Shown here: piece by piece, positions 1 through 8,786 of the stretch | How positions within the stretch are numbered: position 1 is the first letter of the stretch | Layout of the letters: every line of letters begins with the position of its first letter | Source: Salinisphaera orenii subsp. orenii MK-B5 | GTDB lineage: Bacteria > Pseudomonadota > Gammaproteobacteria > Nevskiales > Salinisphaeraceae | Direction: 5' to 3' | Assembly (NCBI RefSeq): GCF_003788635.1 | Contig: NZ_AYKH01000043.1 | Span: 1-64,000 of the forward strand | Length of the DNA: 64,000 nucleotides | Notes under the pieces: generated by a model | Told to the model about the DNA's origin: nothing | The model's input: only the letters and a program-made list of their open reading frames with translations | Databases searched by the model: none | Position numbers and translations under genes: made by a program

Positions 1-218
1 CGCGTCTGGATCCGGAACGCGGCGGCCGCCGCCTGGCGAACTACCTGCGGGTCATGACCACCGAAGCCCAGACCATCGCCCGCGCCTGCGGCAAGTCGCA
101 TATCCAGAATCTCGAGCCGGAGGACCTGGTCGCGCTCGATATCGAATCCGCGGCCATGGCCCGGGTGCCGCTGGCAGGCACGGACTGGATCCCGGGGCGC
201 GCCAAGAGTGAAATATAG
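1..218 (+). CDS. FMN-binding glutamate synthase-family protein, C-terminus (5' part outside window)
   Basis: Codons from position 3 to the TAG at 216-218 read a C-terminal segment with RRLANYLRVMT, ARACGKSHIQNLEPEDL and PLAGTDWIPG, which I recognise from the end of FMN-binding glutamate synthase-type proteins. That family includes the FMN subunit of N-methylglutamate synthase (MgsC), which would suit the methylamine genes in this window; the assignment to MgsC is inference. The last residues are RAKSEI. Positions 1-200 are about 97.5% identical (5 mismatches) to 23,486-23,685, where a second truncated copy lies. Identity stops abruptly at 200, and AT-rich DNA follows. Confidence 0.6.
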   Translation, partial: RLDPERGGRRLANYLRVMTTEAQTIARACGKSHIQNLEPEDLVALDIESAAMARVPLAGTDWIPGRAKSEI

Positions 219-337
219 ATATTCAAGCAACATAAGAATTTTATACCAAAATTCGCCTTTATTCAATATTTTTTAAAAATTCACAACCTAATAATAATTG
301 TGACGAAAATTACTTTTCTTCATTCAAGGAGAGCCCA
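219..337 (+). promoter_or_regulatory. AT-rich leader/promoter region of amiE
   Basis: Strikingly AT-rich stretch between GC-rich genes, ending in a good ribosome binding site (AAGGAG at about 326-331) before the amiE ATG. I see no clear -24/-12 sigma-54 element and no obvious antiterminator hairpin of the kind used by AmiR in Pseudomonas. The sharp drop in GC starts exactly where identity to the second glutamate synthase copy ends, so this may be the left edge of inserted DNA. Confidence 0.4.
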
Positions 338-1384
338 ATGCGACACGGAGACATTTCCAGCAGTGCCGATACCGTCGGCGTCGCGGTCGTCAACTACAAG
401 ATGCCGCGCCTGCACACCCGCGCCGAGGTGCTCGACAACGCCAACAAGATCGCGGACATGATCCAAGGCATGAAAGTCGGTCTGCCCGGCATGGATCTCG
501 TCATCTTCCCTGAATACAGCACGATGGGGATCATGTACGACAACGACGAGATGATGGAAACCGCCGCCACTATCCCCGGCGACGAGACCGCGATCTTTTC
601 AGAGGCCTGCCGTCAGGCCGATACCTGGGGCGTGTTCTCGATTACCGGCGAACGCCACGAAGACCACCCCAACAAGGCGCCCTACAACACGCTGATCCTG
701 ATCGACAACAAGGGCGAGGTCGTACAGAAGTACCGCAAGTGCATCCCCTGGTGTCCGATCGAAGGCTGGTATCCGGGCGACAAGACCTACGTGGTCGACG
801 GCCCCAAGGGGCTCAAGGTCAGCCTGATCATCTGCGACGACGGCAACTACCCCGAAATCTGGCGCGACTGTGCCATGAAGGGCGCCGAGTTGATCGTGCG
901 CTGCCAGGGCTATATGTACCCGGCCAAGGAACAGCAGGTGATGATGTCCAAGTGCATGGCCTGGGCCAACAACTGCTATGTGGCGGTGGCCAACGCCTCG
1001 GGCTTCGACGGCGTCTACAGCTACTTCGGTCACTCGTCGGTGATCGGCTTCGACGGCCGCACGCTCGGCGAATGCGGCACCGAGGAGAACGGCATCCAGT
1101 ACGCCCAGCTGTCGGTGCCGGAAATCCGCGACGCCCGCGCCAACGACCAGTCGCAGAATCATCTGTTCAAGCTGTTGCACCGCGGCTACAGCGGCACCAA
1201 CGACTCCGGCGAAGGCGACAAGGGCATCGCCGACTGCCCGTTCGAGTTCTACCGCACCTGGGTCATGGACGCGAAGAAAGCCCAGGAGGACGTCGAGGCG
1301 ATGACCCGCAGTACCGCTACCACGGCGGACTGCCCGGTGGGCACGCTCTCGCACCCGGGCAAGGAAAAGACCGCCGGCGGCTGA
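338..1384 (+). CDS. amiE: Aliphatic amidase AmiE
   Basis: Hydrolyses short aliphatic amides (acetamide, propionamide, more slowly formamide) to the acid plus ammonia (EC 3.5.1.4), in the cytoplasm. The 348-residue product aligns from memory without gaps to Pseudomonas aeruginosa AmiE over most of its length, starting MRHGDISSS. The nitrilase-fold catalytic residues are present: Glu59 (FPEYS), Lys134 (KYRK), Glu142 (CPIEGWYPG) and Cys166 ([12 protein letters not shown]). AmiE proteins form hexamers. The gene is followed 70 bp downstream by amiB, as in Pseudomonas, but amiC, amiR and amiS are not in the window, so the classical AmiC/AmiR antitermination control is not visible here. Confidence 0.96.
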   Translation: MRHGDISSSADTVGVAVVNYKMPRLHTRAEVLDNANKIADMIQGMKVGLPGMDLVIFPEYSTMGIMYDNDEMMETAATIPGDETAIFSEACRQADTWGVFSITGERHEDHPNKAPYNTLILIDNKGEVVQKYRKCIPWCPIEGWYPGDKTYVVDGPKGLKVSLIICDDGNYPEIWRDCAMKGAELIVRCQGYMYPAKEQQVMMSKCMAWANNCYVAVANASGFDGVYSYFGHSSVIGFDGRTLGECGTEENGIQYAQLSVPEIRDARANDQSQNHLFKLLHRGYSGTNDSGEGDKGIADCPFEFYRTWVMDAKKAQEDVEAMTRSTATTADCPVGTLSHPGKEKTAGG

Positions 1385-1454
1385 TCGACGCCCTCTCGCG
1401 GCGGCGCCGTGATCGGCGCCGCCGCACCTTCGACCGCTGGAGCCGATCAGGCAC

Positions 1455-2546
1455 ATGCCCTTCATCAACGACATGCTGGCCGAGAACGCGCAGCACGCGA
1501 CGGCGACGGCACACACGACCGGCGCCGAGAGCCGGCAGACGCTAGCCAACCGCACCTCCCGTTTTCATTTCGAACCGGCCGACGTCATGCATGCGCTGCA
1601 TGCGCGCATCGTTGGTCAGGATCAGGCGCTGGCAACGGTCGAATCGGCCCTGAAGATCGTCAAGGCCGATATCGGCGATCCCCGCCGCCCGCTCCATATC
1701 GCCCTGCTCCTCGGGCCGACCGGCGTCGGCAAGACCGAACTCGTGCGCGTGCTGGCCGAGGCCATCCACGGCCAGGCGGATGCCTTCTGCCGTATCGACA
1801 TGAACACGCTTGCCCAGGAGCACTACGCGGCCGCACTCACCGGCGCGCCGCCCGGCTATGTCGGCAGCAAGGAAGGCACCACGCTCCTCGACCCCGACCG
1901 TATCGCCGGCAGCTTCGGCGCGCCCGGCCTGGTCCTGTTCGACGAAATCGAGAAAGCCAGCCGGGAAGTCTCGCGCTCGCTGCTCAACGTCTTCGACAAC
2001 GGCCAACTCACGCTGACCTCGGGCGCAAAGACGATCGACTTTCGCAATACGCTGATCTTCATGACCAGCAATCTCGGCGCGCGCGAACTGCAGCGCTACG
2101 AGACCAGCCTGAGACGCGGCTGGCGACGCCTGCTGCCGATCTCGACCGCACGCCGACGCCGCAACATGCGCCGTCTGGTCGATACGGCACTGCACGACAC
2201 GTTCGATCCCGAGTTCATCAACCGTATCGACGCCATCACCCGCTTCAATTGGATCGAGCACGACATGCTCGATGCGCTCATCGACATCGAGCTGGCCAAG
2301 CTCAACACCCGCCTGGCACGTATCGGCCGGCGCGCCGAACTCGACGACAGCGCCCGCGCGCTGCTGCGCGATGCCGGCTTCGACCGTCGCTACGGCGCCC
2401 GGGCCATGGGGCGCGCTTTTCGGCAACACGTCGAGCTGGCCGTGGCCGAGGCGTTGGTCGATGCCGATCTACGCAAACGCGACCCCGCCGAAATCGAGCC
2501 AATGCAAGGCCGCGTTGGCCCGGATGCCGCAATACGTTTCAGTTAG
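1455..2546 (+). CDS. amiB: AmiB-type AAA+ ATPase linked to amidase
   Basis: AAA+ ATPase of the ClpB/ClpX-like group that follows amiE in Pseudomonas amidase operons; its exact role is unsettled (a chaperone or assembly function for the amidase is usually assumed). Seen: Walker A GPTGVGKT at residues 87-94, Walker B LVLFDEIEK with Asp163-Glu164, sensor region FMTSNLGA, and a C-terminal small domain with FDRRYGARAMGRAF (sensor 2 GAR). At 363 residues it has no substrate-recognition N-domain of ClpB. Start chosen at MPFINDMLAENAQ because the spacing to amiE is short; its only partner in sight is amiE. Confidence 0.85.
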   Translation: MPFINDMLAENAQHATATAHTTGAESRQTLANRTSRFHFEPADVMHALHARIVGQDQALATVESALKIVKADIGDPRRPLHIALLLGPTGVGKTELVRVLAEAIHGQADAFCRIDMNTLAQEHYAAALTGAPPGYVGSKEGTTLLDPDRIAGSFGAPGLVLFDEIEKASREVSRSLLNVFDNGQLTLTSGAKTIDFRNTLIFMTSNLGARELQRYETSLRRGWRRLLPISTARRRRNMRRLVDTALHDTFDPEFINRIDAITRFNWIEHDMLDALIDIELAKLNTRLARIGRRAELDDSARALLRDAGFDRRYGARAMGRAFRQHVELAVAEALVDADLRKRDPAEIEPMQGRVGPDAAIRFS

Positions 2547-2835
2547 ACAAATTCCTTCCACAAAATCGCGCGGCGGAGTTCTGACGAAACCATGACGTTA
2601 ACGCAGCGAAACCGCCATTCGAATTGCCAAAAAAGATCAATTTTTCGCAGCGGCAAAGAAAATTAATATATATATAAATTTAACCCCAAATATCTCCGTT
2701 TCAATTTTTACGTCATTAATCCATTCGACGAACCGAAAAACCTATTTCTATTTTTGGCTTATTTTTTGCCTTGCTATTTTATAGAGATTCTAATTTCAGA
2801 ATCCTCTGCCTCAATTTAGTTCACAGGGAGACAAC
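2547..2835. other. AT-rich intergenic region
   Basis: 289 bp of AT-rich DNA between amiB and the outer-membrane protein gene, including an AT-dinucleotide tract near 2664-2680. It ends with a ribosome binding site (AGGGAGA) before position 2836. It probably holds the promoter of the downstream gene. I see no ORF or strong hairpin. Confidence 0.4.
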
Positions 2836-3732
2836 ATGAGCAAGAAACGCACTTCGGCGACACCATGGCTGACGGCGCTGCTTCTATGCGGTGCGTGCGG
2901 CACACTCCAGGCCCAGACCGCCGACAGCGCGCCCAACAGCGACGCGCCCCCGGAAGACACGACGATGGCGGAGACCCCGCCCAGCCCGGGCGAACATATC
3001 TCGGGCACCGTCGGCTTCGACTACGCCTCCCACTTCATTTCCTACGGCGGGGATGTCTGGGGCGCCGGCGACGAGTTCTACGGCACGCAGTCCACGACCT
3101 TTGGCTATGTCGACCTGGGCGTCGACCTGCCGAACGGCTTCGCGCTGACACTCGGGGCATGGAGTGATATCAACAACAACGCCGAGAACAGCATTGGCGG
3201 CAACATCCAGGAAATCGACGTCTACGGCGGCCTGACCTATACCACCGGCGCCGTGACCCTCGGCGCGGTCTATCAACAGTGGTATTACGGCGGCGATACC
3301 GAGCGCGTGCTCGATCTCAGTGTCGGCCTGGACGACTCAGGCTTCTGGGGCGACAGCGGCTTCGCCCTCAATCCGAGCTTCGTGAGCCATATTCGCGTCA
3401 ACGGCCAGGAGAGTCAGGATGACGGCGCCGCCTTCGTCGGTTCGGTCGAGCCCGGCGTGACGCTCTCGGACGACGAGACCCTGCCCTTGTCGCTCGCCTT
3501 CCCCGCAAGCATCGGCTTCATGACCGACGACTTCCAAGGCGGCGACGGCGGCTTCGGCTACGCCTCGATCGGCGCGACGCTGGGGATCGGGCTCGATTTC
3601 ATCCCCGTCGGCTATGGCGACTGGAGCGTCGCTGTCAACACGACCTACTATCACACCGAAGAGGACGTCATTCCCGGCAACCCCGAAGAGGACTTCGTCA
3701 CCGGGACTGTCGGCATCGCGATGGCATTCTGA
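2836..3732 (+). CDS. Beta-barrel outer-membrane protein (porin-like, TorF/gcw_chp type)
   Basis: 298 residues with an N-terminal signal peptide (basic MSKKR, then a hydrophobic stretch ending near GTLQAQ), a short Pro/Asp-rich linker, and a body of alternating amphipathic strands (GTVGFDYASHFISYGG, DLGVDLPNGFALTLGAW, and so on) ending in phenylalanine (GIAMAF), the usual beta-barrel end. It resembles the TIGR02001/TorF family and the second such protein at 37,262-37,999. Its place after amiE-amiB suggests a channel for amides or amines, by analogy with the amide-induced porin FmdC of Methylophilus, but this is inference; the substrate cannot be read from the sequence. Confidence 0.65.
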   Translation: MSKKRTSATPWLTALLLCGACGTLQAQTADSAPNSDAPPEDTTMAETPPSPGEHISGTVGFDYASHFISYGGDVWGAGDEFYGTQSTTFGYVDLGVDLPNGFALTLGAWSDINNNAENSIGGNIQEIDVYGGLTYTTGAVTLGAVYQQWYYGGDTERVLDLSVGLDDSGFWGDSGFALNPSFVSHIRVNGQESQDDGAAFVGSVEPGVTLSDDETLPLSLAFPASIGFMTDDFQGGDGGFGYASIGATLGIGLDFIPVGYGDWSVAVNTTYYHTEEDVIPGNPEEDFVTGTVGIAMAF

Positions 3733-3753
3733 AACACACACTGCGAACTTGCG

Positions 3754-3854
3754 CCAAACGCTGTTTTGCGATAACAATATTTTTGATAACACGCTAGCGT
3801 GAAGTTACTGCATAGCGCGCACTGCGCCTCATTTTGCCGCGAAACAGCGTTTGG
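3754..3854. repeat. 101-bp inverted-repeat-bounded element
   Basis: A 17-bp arm at 3754-3770 (CCAAACGCTGTTTTGCG) is matched by its inverted copy at 3838-3854 with one mismatch. Near the middle is a perfect 12-bp palindrome, CACGCTAGCGTG, at 3790-3801. No ORF lies inside. The layout looks like a miniature inverted-repeat element or a decayed insertion sequence end, next to the nested insertion sequences that follow; it is too widely spaced for an ordinary terminator. Confidence 0.5.
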
Positions 3855-4055
3855 CTCAACGAGCTGGGCTGCACAGAGAATTTAACCATAGGTCCCCTGA
3901 AATGTTGCAAAGGTAATCCCAGGCAAATAGCACGCATCAGCGGTGGAATTTTCTCGTACTCTGAACCGACGAGGGTAAGTCCCCCATCGACCATACCCCG
4001 CTATTGAGTAGCACGCCGATCTGGAGTCCAATCACCCGAAGTCTGGAGATTGGAC

Positions 4056-4331
4056 ATGAAGAAGCTCTACACCGAAGAGCAGATCATTGGCTTTCTGAAG
4101 GAAGCGGTAGCCGGCACGCCGGTTGAGGAGTTGTGCCGCCGGCACGGCTTTTCCGAGGCCAGCTATTACACGAGGCGAAACAAGTTCGGCGGCATGGACG
4201 TCTCGGACGCCAAGCGTCTGAAGGCGCTCGAGACGGAGAACAGCCGCTTGAAGCGCCTGTTGGCCGAGTCGATGCTCGAAAACGAGGTCACCCGCGAGGC
4301 CTTACGAAAAAATGGTGACCGCAACAGCTAG
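4056..4331 (+). pseudogene. IS3-family OrfA transposase remnant, cut by an IS630-type element
   Basis: The product starts MKKLYTEEQIIGFLKEA and has the helix-turn-helix (ELCRRHGFSEASYYTRRNKFGG) and leucine-zipper segment (LKALETENSRLKRLLAESML) typical of IS3-family OrfA, about 90 residues. A short inverted repeat (GTCCAATC at 4026-4033 and GATTGGAC at 4048-4055) sits directly before the ATG. The frame runs into the IS630 insertion at 4329, which supplies the stop codon. No orfB catalytic gene remains; the sequence that would follow resumes at about 6547 and continues only a few dozen bases. This is therefore a dead remnant, older than the elements inserted in it. Confidence 0.8.
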
Positions 4332-5416
4332 TGTCCTGTTTCGTTAATCCGTTCACAGTATCGTTTGACAGAATTTAGGATCTGATCGGCGGTTTTGGTC
4401 CAGACAAAAGGTTTTGGGTCGGCGTTATATATCTTCAGATAATTCCGGATAGCGCCTTCCAGTTCGGCCGTGCTGCGATGCGTACCGCGACGAATCTGCT
4501 TGTCGGTGAGCTGCGCGAACCAGCGTTCCACGAGGTTGAGCCATGAAGCGCTGGTCGGCGTGAAGTGGAGCTGGAAGCGGGGATGTTTCACCAGCCAATT
4601 GTGAATCATCGCGGTCTTATGCGTGCCGTAGTTATCGAGCACGAGGTGGACTGCCAGATCGGCCGGTACTTGGCGTTCGATCGCTTGAAGAAACTGCTTG
4701 AATTCACACGCGCGGTGGCGTCGATGGCATTGACCCAATACCTCGCCTGTCGCCGTGTTCAACGCGGCAAAAAGGGACGTGGTGCCATGCCGAACATAGT
4801 CGTGGGTCCGGCGCTCAGGGAGCCCGGGACGCAGCGGCAATCCGGGCTGGGTTCGATCCAATGCCTGAATTTGTGATTTCTCGTCGACGCAGAGCACCAC
4901 TGCTCGCTCCGGCGGATTGAGATACAACCCGACCACATCCCGTACCTTTTCGATGAACAGTGGATCCCGGGACAGCTTGAAGGTTTCGACGCGATGGGGC
5001 TGCAACGCGAACGCGCGCCAGATGCGGTGCACAGCCGTGGCGCTGAGGCCCGTCGCGTTCGCCATCGAGCGTGTGCTCCAGTGGGTGGCATCCGAAGGTA
5101 TGGATTCGAGGGTTTTGGCGATCACACGCTCTACATCCGCATCACTGATGCGTCGAGGTGCGCCCGGCCGCGGTTCGTCTAGCAGGCCGTCACACCCGCT
5201 CTGGATAAAACGTCGACGCCATTTGCCGACGCTCTCGCGAGTGGTCTTGAGCTGCTCAGCCACCGCCATATCACTGCAGCCTTCAGCACACAGCAAGATG
5301 ATTCGCGCGCGTTGTGCCAGGGCCTGAGCCGTTTTGGGTCGCCGCTTCCAGCGCTCAAGCTCAGACCGTTGATCCGCCGAAAGCGTCGGCGTGACCCGAG
5401 TATGATGGTTCGCCAT
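4328..5416 (-). CDS. IS630-family transposase
   Basis: About 362 residues from [16 protein letters not shown]. Seen: an N-terminal helix-turn-helix region ([34 protein letters not shown]) and the DDE catalytic domain with [28 protein letters not shown] and [10 protein letters not shown]. It looks full length and uninterrupted. The stop codon uses one base of flanking DNA at 4328, so the reading frame depends on the insertion site. An upstream extension of the frame to 5467 exists, but the MANHH start fits the family better. Confidence 0.9.
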   Translation of the reverse strand: MANHHTRVTPTLSADQRSELERWKRRPKTAQALAQRARIILLCAEGCSDMAVAEQLKTTRESVGKWRRRFIQSGCDGLLDEPRPGAPRRISDADVERVIAKTLESIPSDATHWSTRSMANATGLSATAVHRIWRAFALQPHRVETFKLSRDPLFIEKVRDVVGLYLNPPERAVVLCVDEKSQIQALDRTQPGLPLRPGLPERRTHDYVRHGTTSLFAALNTATGEVLGQCHRRHRACEFKQFLQAIERQVPADLAVHLVLDNYGTHKTAMIHNWLVKHPRFQLHFTPTSASWLNLVERWFAQLTDKQIRRGTHRSTAELEGAIRNYLKIYNADPKPFVWTKTADQILNSVKRYCERINETGH

Positions 5417-5505
5417 GATCTGCGCTCCGAACGCGCTGTATGCGCGATCAGCGCAGTATAGCCGCAATTCTTACGCTGATAACGAATTAAGGAAACAGGA
5501 CACTA
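4329..5505 (-). mobile_element. IS630-type insertion sequence, intact
   Basis: Terminal inverted repeats TAGTGTCCTGTTTC at 4329-4342 and its inverted copy GAAACAGGACACTA at 5492-5505, with the TA dinucleotide at both outer edges that IS630/mariner elements duplicate. It encloses a single full-length transposase gene read leftwards. It is inserted in the IS3-type orfA remnant. Its right edge was later used as target by the IS481-type element. Confidence 0.9.
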
Positions 5506-5507
5506 GG

Positions 5508-6540
5508 TGTGACCTCTCAGTAGATTGTTCATCCGAGCCGCATTCCCTGAAGCTGATGGGTGCTGAAATCCGTCAGACGTAAGGAGCGACCCGGATGAAC
5601 ACGCACAAGAATGCGCGACTCACCGTTCACAGTCGACAGGTGCTTGTCCGTCGCGTGATCGAGCACGGGCTGCGGCCCATCGACGTGGCCCAGGCCATGG
5701 CCGTGAGTCCGCGTACTGTGTACAAGTGGCTGGATCGCTATCGACGCGAAGGCGGGGCCGGATTGTCGGATCGTACCTGCCGGCCCCATCGATGCCCGCA
5801 TCGGCTTTCCGAAGCGCAGCGAGCCCGCGTGATCCGTTTGCGCCGACAACGGCTGATTTATCGCGCGATCGTGCGCCAGACCGGCGTGCCCCGCGCGACG
5901 GTTGCCCGCGTGCTTCAACGCGCCGGCCTGAATCGCCTGGCGGCGCTTGAGCCGTCACGGCCGGTACGACGATATGAGCACGCGGCCCCGGGCGATCTGC
6001 TGCACCTGGACATCAAGAAAGTGAACCGTTTCACGCGCCCGGGCCACCGTGTGACGGGCGACCGGCGGCACAAGTCACGCGGTGCCGGCTGGGACTATGT
6101 GCATATGGCCATCGATGACCACAGCCGAGTGGCCCATGCCACGATCTGGCCGGACGAAACCGGCGCCAGCGCCGTTCGGGCGTTGATCGCCGCGCTACGT
6201 TACTACCGGCGTCTGGGCGTGCGGTTCAAAGCGGTGCTGACCGACAACGGGGCCTGTTATCGATCCCGCCGCTTTGCCAGGGCCTGTCGCCGACTCGGGC
6301 TCAAACACAAGCGCACGTGGCCATACCGGCCACGCACCAACGGCAAAGCTGAGCGGTGGATCCAGACGGCACTACACGAATGGGCGTATGCGCATGTCTA
6401 TCAGAACGCCGACGAGCGCGCGGCCTATCTGCCGTACTGGCTCCACGACTACAACTGGCATCGACCGCATGCCAGCCTGCAGCACAAACCACCGATCAGC
6501 CGATTGCAGCTATCCGTGAACAGTGTGGTGGGTTTACACA
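5508..6540 (+). mobile_element. IS481-type insertion sequence with 6-bp target duplication
   Basis: The left end reads TGTG, 14 other bases, then TGTTCAT; the inverted right end reads TGTG, 14 other bases, then TGTTCAC. The hexamer ACTAGG flanks both sides (5502-5507 and 6541-6546), a clean target-site duplication. The left copy overlaps the right end of the IS630-type element, which gives the order of events: IS630 first, IS481 later. The element carries one transposase gene. Confidence 0.85.
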
Positions 6541-6545
6541 ACTAG
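5595..6545 (+). CDS. IS481-family transposase
   Basis: 316 residues starting MNTHKNARLTVHSRQVLV. Seen: an N-terminal helix-turn-helix (AMAVSPRTVYKWLDRYR, GLSDRTCRPHRCPH), a second DNA-binding segment (ARVIRLRRQRLIYRAIVR), and an integrase-type catalytic core with LLHLDIKKV, VLTDNGACYRS and TNGKAERWIQTALHEWAY. Full length, with a ribosome binding site (AAGGAG) upstream. The final codons cross the element's right end into the ACTAGG target duplication. Confidence 0.92.
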   Translation: MNTHKNARLTVHSRQVLVRRVIEHGLRPIDVAQAMAVSPRTVYKWLDRYRREGGAGLSDRTCRPHRCPHRLSEAQRARVIRLRRQRLIYRAIVRQTGVPRATVARVLQRAGLNRLAALEPSRPVRRYEHAAPGDLLHLDIKKVNRFTRPGHRVTGDRRHKSRGAGWDYVHMAIDDHSRVAHATIWPDETGASAVRALIAALRYYRRLGVRFKAVLTDNGACYRSRRFARACRRLGLKHKRTWPYRPRTNGKAERWIQTALHEWAYAHVYQNADERAAYLPYWLHDYNWHRPHASLQHKPPISRLQLSVNSVVGLHN

Positions 6546-6593
6546 GTCACGAGAAAATTCGCTTTTGACCTGCGTTTTTTAGGAACATTATCG

Positions 6594-7205
6594 TCATACG
6601 CTTAGTATCAATCCAGCGCCGCAGGCGACAACGGCAGCACCGGCGATCCGAAGCAGTCGCGGCCTAGCGGTCAACCCTCGGCCACCTAGAATGCAACCAA
6701 CTCCAGTGATGAGTGCACTCGAAACCATAAAACCGACCATGCACTGCAGCGCTTCGGCGCCATAAGCCAACTCTGTGCCGTGCGCATTACCATGCAATAG
6801 AAGAAGCGCAAATATACTTGCCGCTCCCACTGCCGCAGGCAACCTAATAAGAGTGCACAGGCATACGCCCGCCAGAAGAACGCTGAACGCGATGCCGAAC
6901 TCGACGCCAAACAACGATAAGCCCATCCACGCCAAAGTCGCGCCGCCGGCCATCGCCACTGCGACGATCAATGGGGTCAGCCAACGCAAAGCGAGCGTTT
7001 GCCGACTACTCCACAGGCCGATCGCAAACATTGCCAACAGGTGATCGATCCCGGTCAGCGGGTGGACGAACCCCGCACCGAACCCAGCAACAGGCGCATG
7101 AGTGAATCCCCCCGGATGCGCGAATGCTGGCATCCAACACGCGATCAGAGCCAATAGAGCAACTCTTGCCGCACATAGAATGTGGTTGTATCGGAGTGGT
7201 TTCAT
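6594..7205 (-). CDS. ureJ: HupE/UreJ family membrane protein
   Basis: 203 residues with a signal-like N-terminus followed by several membrane segments and histidine motifs FAHPGGFTH and GFVHPLTGIDHLLAM, which are hallmarks of HupE/UreJ nickel-uptake proteins; a second motif is LHGNAHGTELAYG. It is thought to supply nickel to urease. It is the last gene of the long leftward operon, 49 bp after ureD. The start at 7205 is preceded by GAGG on the coding strand. The gene is followed by the IS3 remnant and the nested insertion sequences. Confidence 0.87.
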   Translation of the reverse strand: MKPLRYNHILCAARVALLALIACWMPAFAHPGGFTHAPVAGFGAGFVHPLTGIDHLLAMFAIGLWSSRQTLALRWLTPLIVAVAMAGGATLAWMGLSLFGVEFGIAFSVLLAGVCLCTLIRLPAAVGAASIFALLLLHGNAHGTELAYGAEALQCMVGFMVSSALITGVGCILGGRGLTARPRLLRIAGAAVVACGAGLILSV

Positions 7206-7254
7206 GAAAGAACCTCGATCAGAGTAAAGAGAAAACATCGATTCGCCTGCGCGG

Positions 7255-8115
7255 TTAATGTCGTCTCGCCGCAGGCTCCACGCCAAACCGCAAGCGTCGA
7301 ACGGTGGCCCACACTCGGTGCGTCAGCCGACTGAGGATCGTAGCGTCACGCGCAGCGAGGCGTACCACCAGTCCGCAGGCATTGGGTAGCCGACTGACGC
7401 CCCAGCTGCCCTCGGGCTCGATCGGCAGGGCCCCACGCAGGGCCTCACTCAGCGAGTCGATTATTGGGCCATCAGTCACGATCATCAGCGTGGACAGTAC
7501 GGTTCGGTCGCGCATCACGCCGATCACGTCAGACTCGAAATCATCGCCCTCGACGAACATACGATCGCTGACCAGAAGTCGTCCTGCGGGTGTTCGCACG
7601 TCGATACTCGCGCGGTACCAATCGAACGATCCGTTCATGCCGTCGGGCACATGAACGCCGAAGCTGTCGGACACCACGACGCAGGCGCCCGGCCGGTGTG
7701 TAACCTCGATAAGACTCGTCAAGCGCGCACGAGGAAACATAAGCGTCGGTTTGGGAAGGTATTCGAGATAGGCGCTGTCGTGAGCGTCTAGTCGAACCGT
7801 CTGAAGCGCATCCGCCTCCAGCATACTGTGGGCAACTGTCGCCGCGCCGGTACTGACGTGCGCGTGAGAGCCCGCTGCCGCCGTGAGACACAGCCCGAGG
7901 GCCTCGCCGGCGAAGATGCCACCAGAACAAGACTGCAGGTAGACCGCTGCCATGCCAGGCGGGTCGCCGGACAATTGCAACTGCCGCCCCAGATGGAATG
8001 GATAGGCGACATTCTGGCGACCGACGTAAGTGGTGCCACGACGACGGGCTGAAAAACCGATATCGCATTGCAGCGGTCGTACCGCCGACGATGCATTAAG
8101 CACTGCAGCATTCAC
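7255..8115 (-). CDS. ureD: Urease accessory protein UreD
   Basis: Scaffold of the UreDFG complex that carries nickel to apo-urease. Recognisable UreD features are [21 protein letters not shown], the [10 protein letters not shown] segment, [16 protein letters not shown] (normally PxPxIxFxxA) and SLIEV. About 286 residues. A GTG start at 8115 is chosen because it overlaps the ureG stop in a GTGA arrangement, indicating translational coupling; an upstream extension of the frame has no support. Confidence 0.88.
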   Translation of the reverse strand: MNAAVLNASSAVRPLQCDIGFSARRRGTTYVGRQNVAYPFHLGRQLQLSGDPPGMAAVYLQSCSGGIFAGEALGLCLTAAAGSHAHVSTGAATVAHSMLEADALQTVRLDAHDSAYLEYLPKPTLMFPRARLTSLIEVTHRPGACVVVSDSFGVHVPDGMNGSFDWYRASIDVRTPAGRLLVSDRMFVEGDDFESDVIGVMRDRTVLSTLMIVTDGPIIDSLSEALRGALPIEPEGSWGVSRLPNACGLVVRLAARDATILSRLTHRVWATVRRLRFGVEPAARRH

Positions 8116-8768
8116 GACTGATCGAAGAGCACAGCCTGGCCGATCGCCTCTACGACGTCGTCCACGCCCTGGCCGGTGGCACAATTGGTAAACAGGACCG
8201 GCCGATCCCCGCGCGCTTGAAGAGATTCACGGCGCATGCGTTCCAAGTCCACGCCGACGTAGGGCGCAAGATCAAACTTGTTCACAACGAGTAGATCGCA
8301 ATGCAGTACGCCGGGGCCCTGCTTGCGCGGTATGTCGTCGCCACCGGCCACATCGATCACGAACAACCAATAGTCGACCAGGTCGAGCGAGAACGTCGAG
8401 GCGAGGTTGTCACCGCCGGATTCGATAAGCACGAGATCTAGGCCGGGATAGAGACTCTCGAGTTCGTCAGCGGTTTGGATATTAAGCGTCGGATCCTCGC
8501 GAATGGCTGTGTGCGGGCACGCGCCGGTTTCCACCGCCCGAACCTGTTCGGGATCGATCAGACCGCTTTGTTGCAAGCGCTCGGCATCCTCGTGCGTCGT
8601 CAGATCGTTGGTGATCACGGCAAGTTTCGTTCCCCGTTCGATGAAACGTGGAATCAACTGTTCCAGCAGTCGCGTCTTCCCTGACCCGACCGGCCCTCCG
8701 ATACCAACGCGCGCCGCACCGACCTTTGAAGCCGGCCTGGATTCGACACTCAGGGTTTCTACACTCAT
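8112..8768 (-). CDS. ureG: Urease accessory GTPase UreG
   Basis: SIMIBI-class GTPase that powers nickel insertion into urease. 218 residues with P-loop [11 protein letters not shown], nickel-binding motif [11 protein letters not shown] (Cys-Pro-His), IESGGDNLA and the [10 protein letters not shown] base-recognition segment. It lies 18 bp after ureC and overlaps ureD. No His-rich N-terminal extension is seen, as is usual for bacterial UreG outside the His-tailed versions. Confidence 0.95.
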   Translation of the reverse strand: MSVETLSVESRPASKVGAARVGIGGPVGSGKTRLLEQLIPRFIERGTKLAVITNDLTTHEDAERLQQSGLIDPEQVRAVETGACPHTAIREDPTLNIQTADELESLYPGLDLVLIESGGDNLASTFSLDLVDYWLFVIDVAGGDDIPRKQGPGVLHCDLLVVNKFDLAPYVGVDLERMRRESLQARGDRPVLFTNCATGQGVDDVVEAIGQAVLFDQS

Positions 8769-8786
8769 GACAATTGTCCGATTGAA

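Noticed and set aside
3794-3994. 66-codon minus-strand frame before the IS3 remnant
   Set aside because: Overlaps the inverted-repeat element and has no ribosome binding site or recognisable motif.
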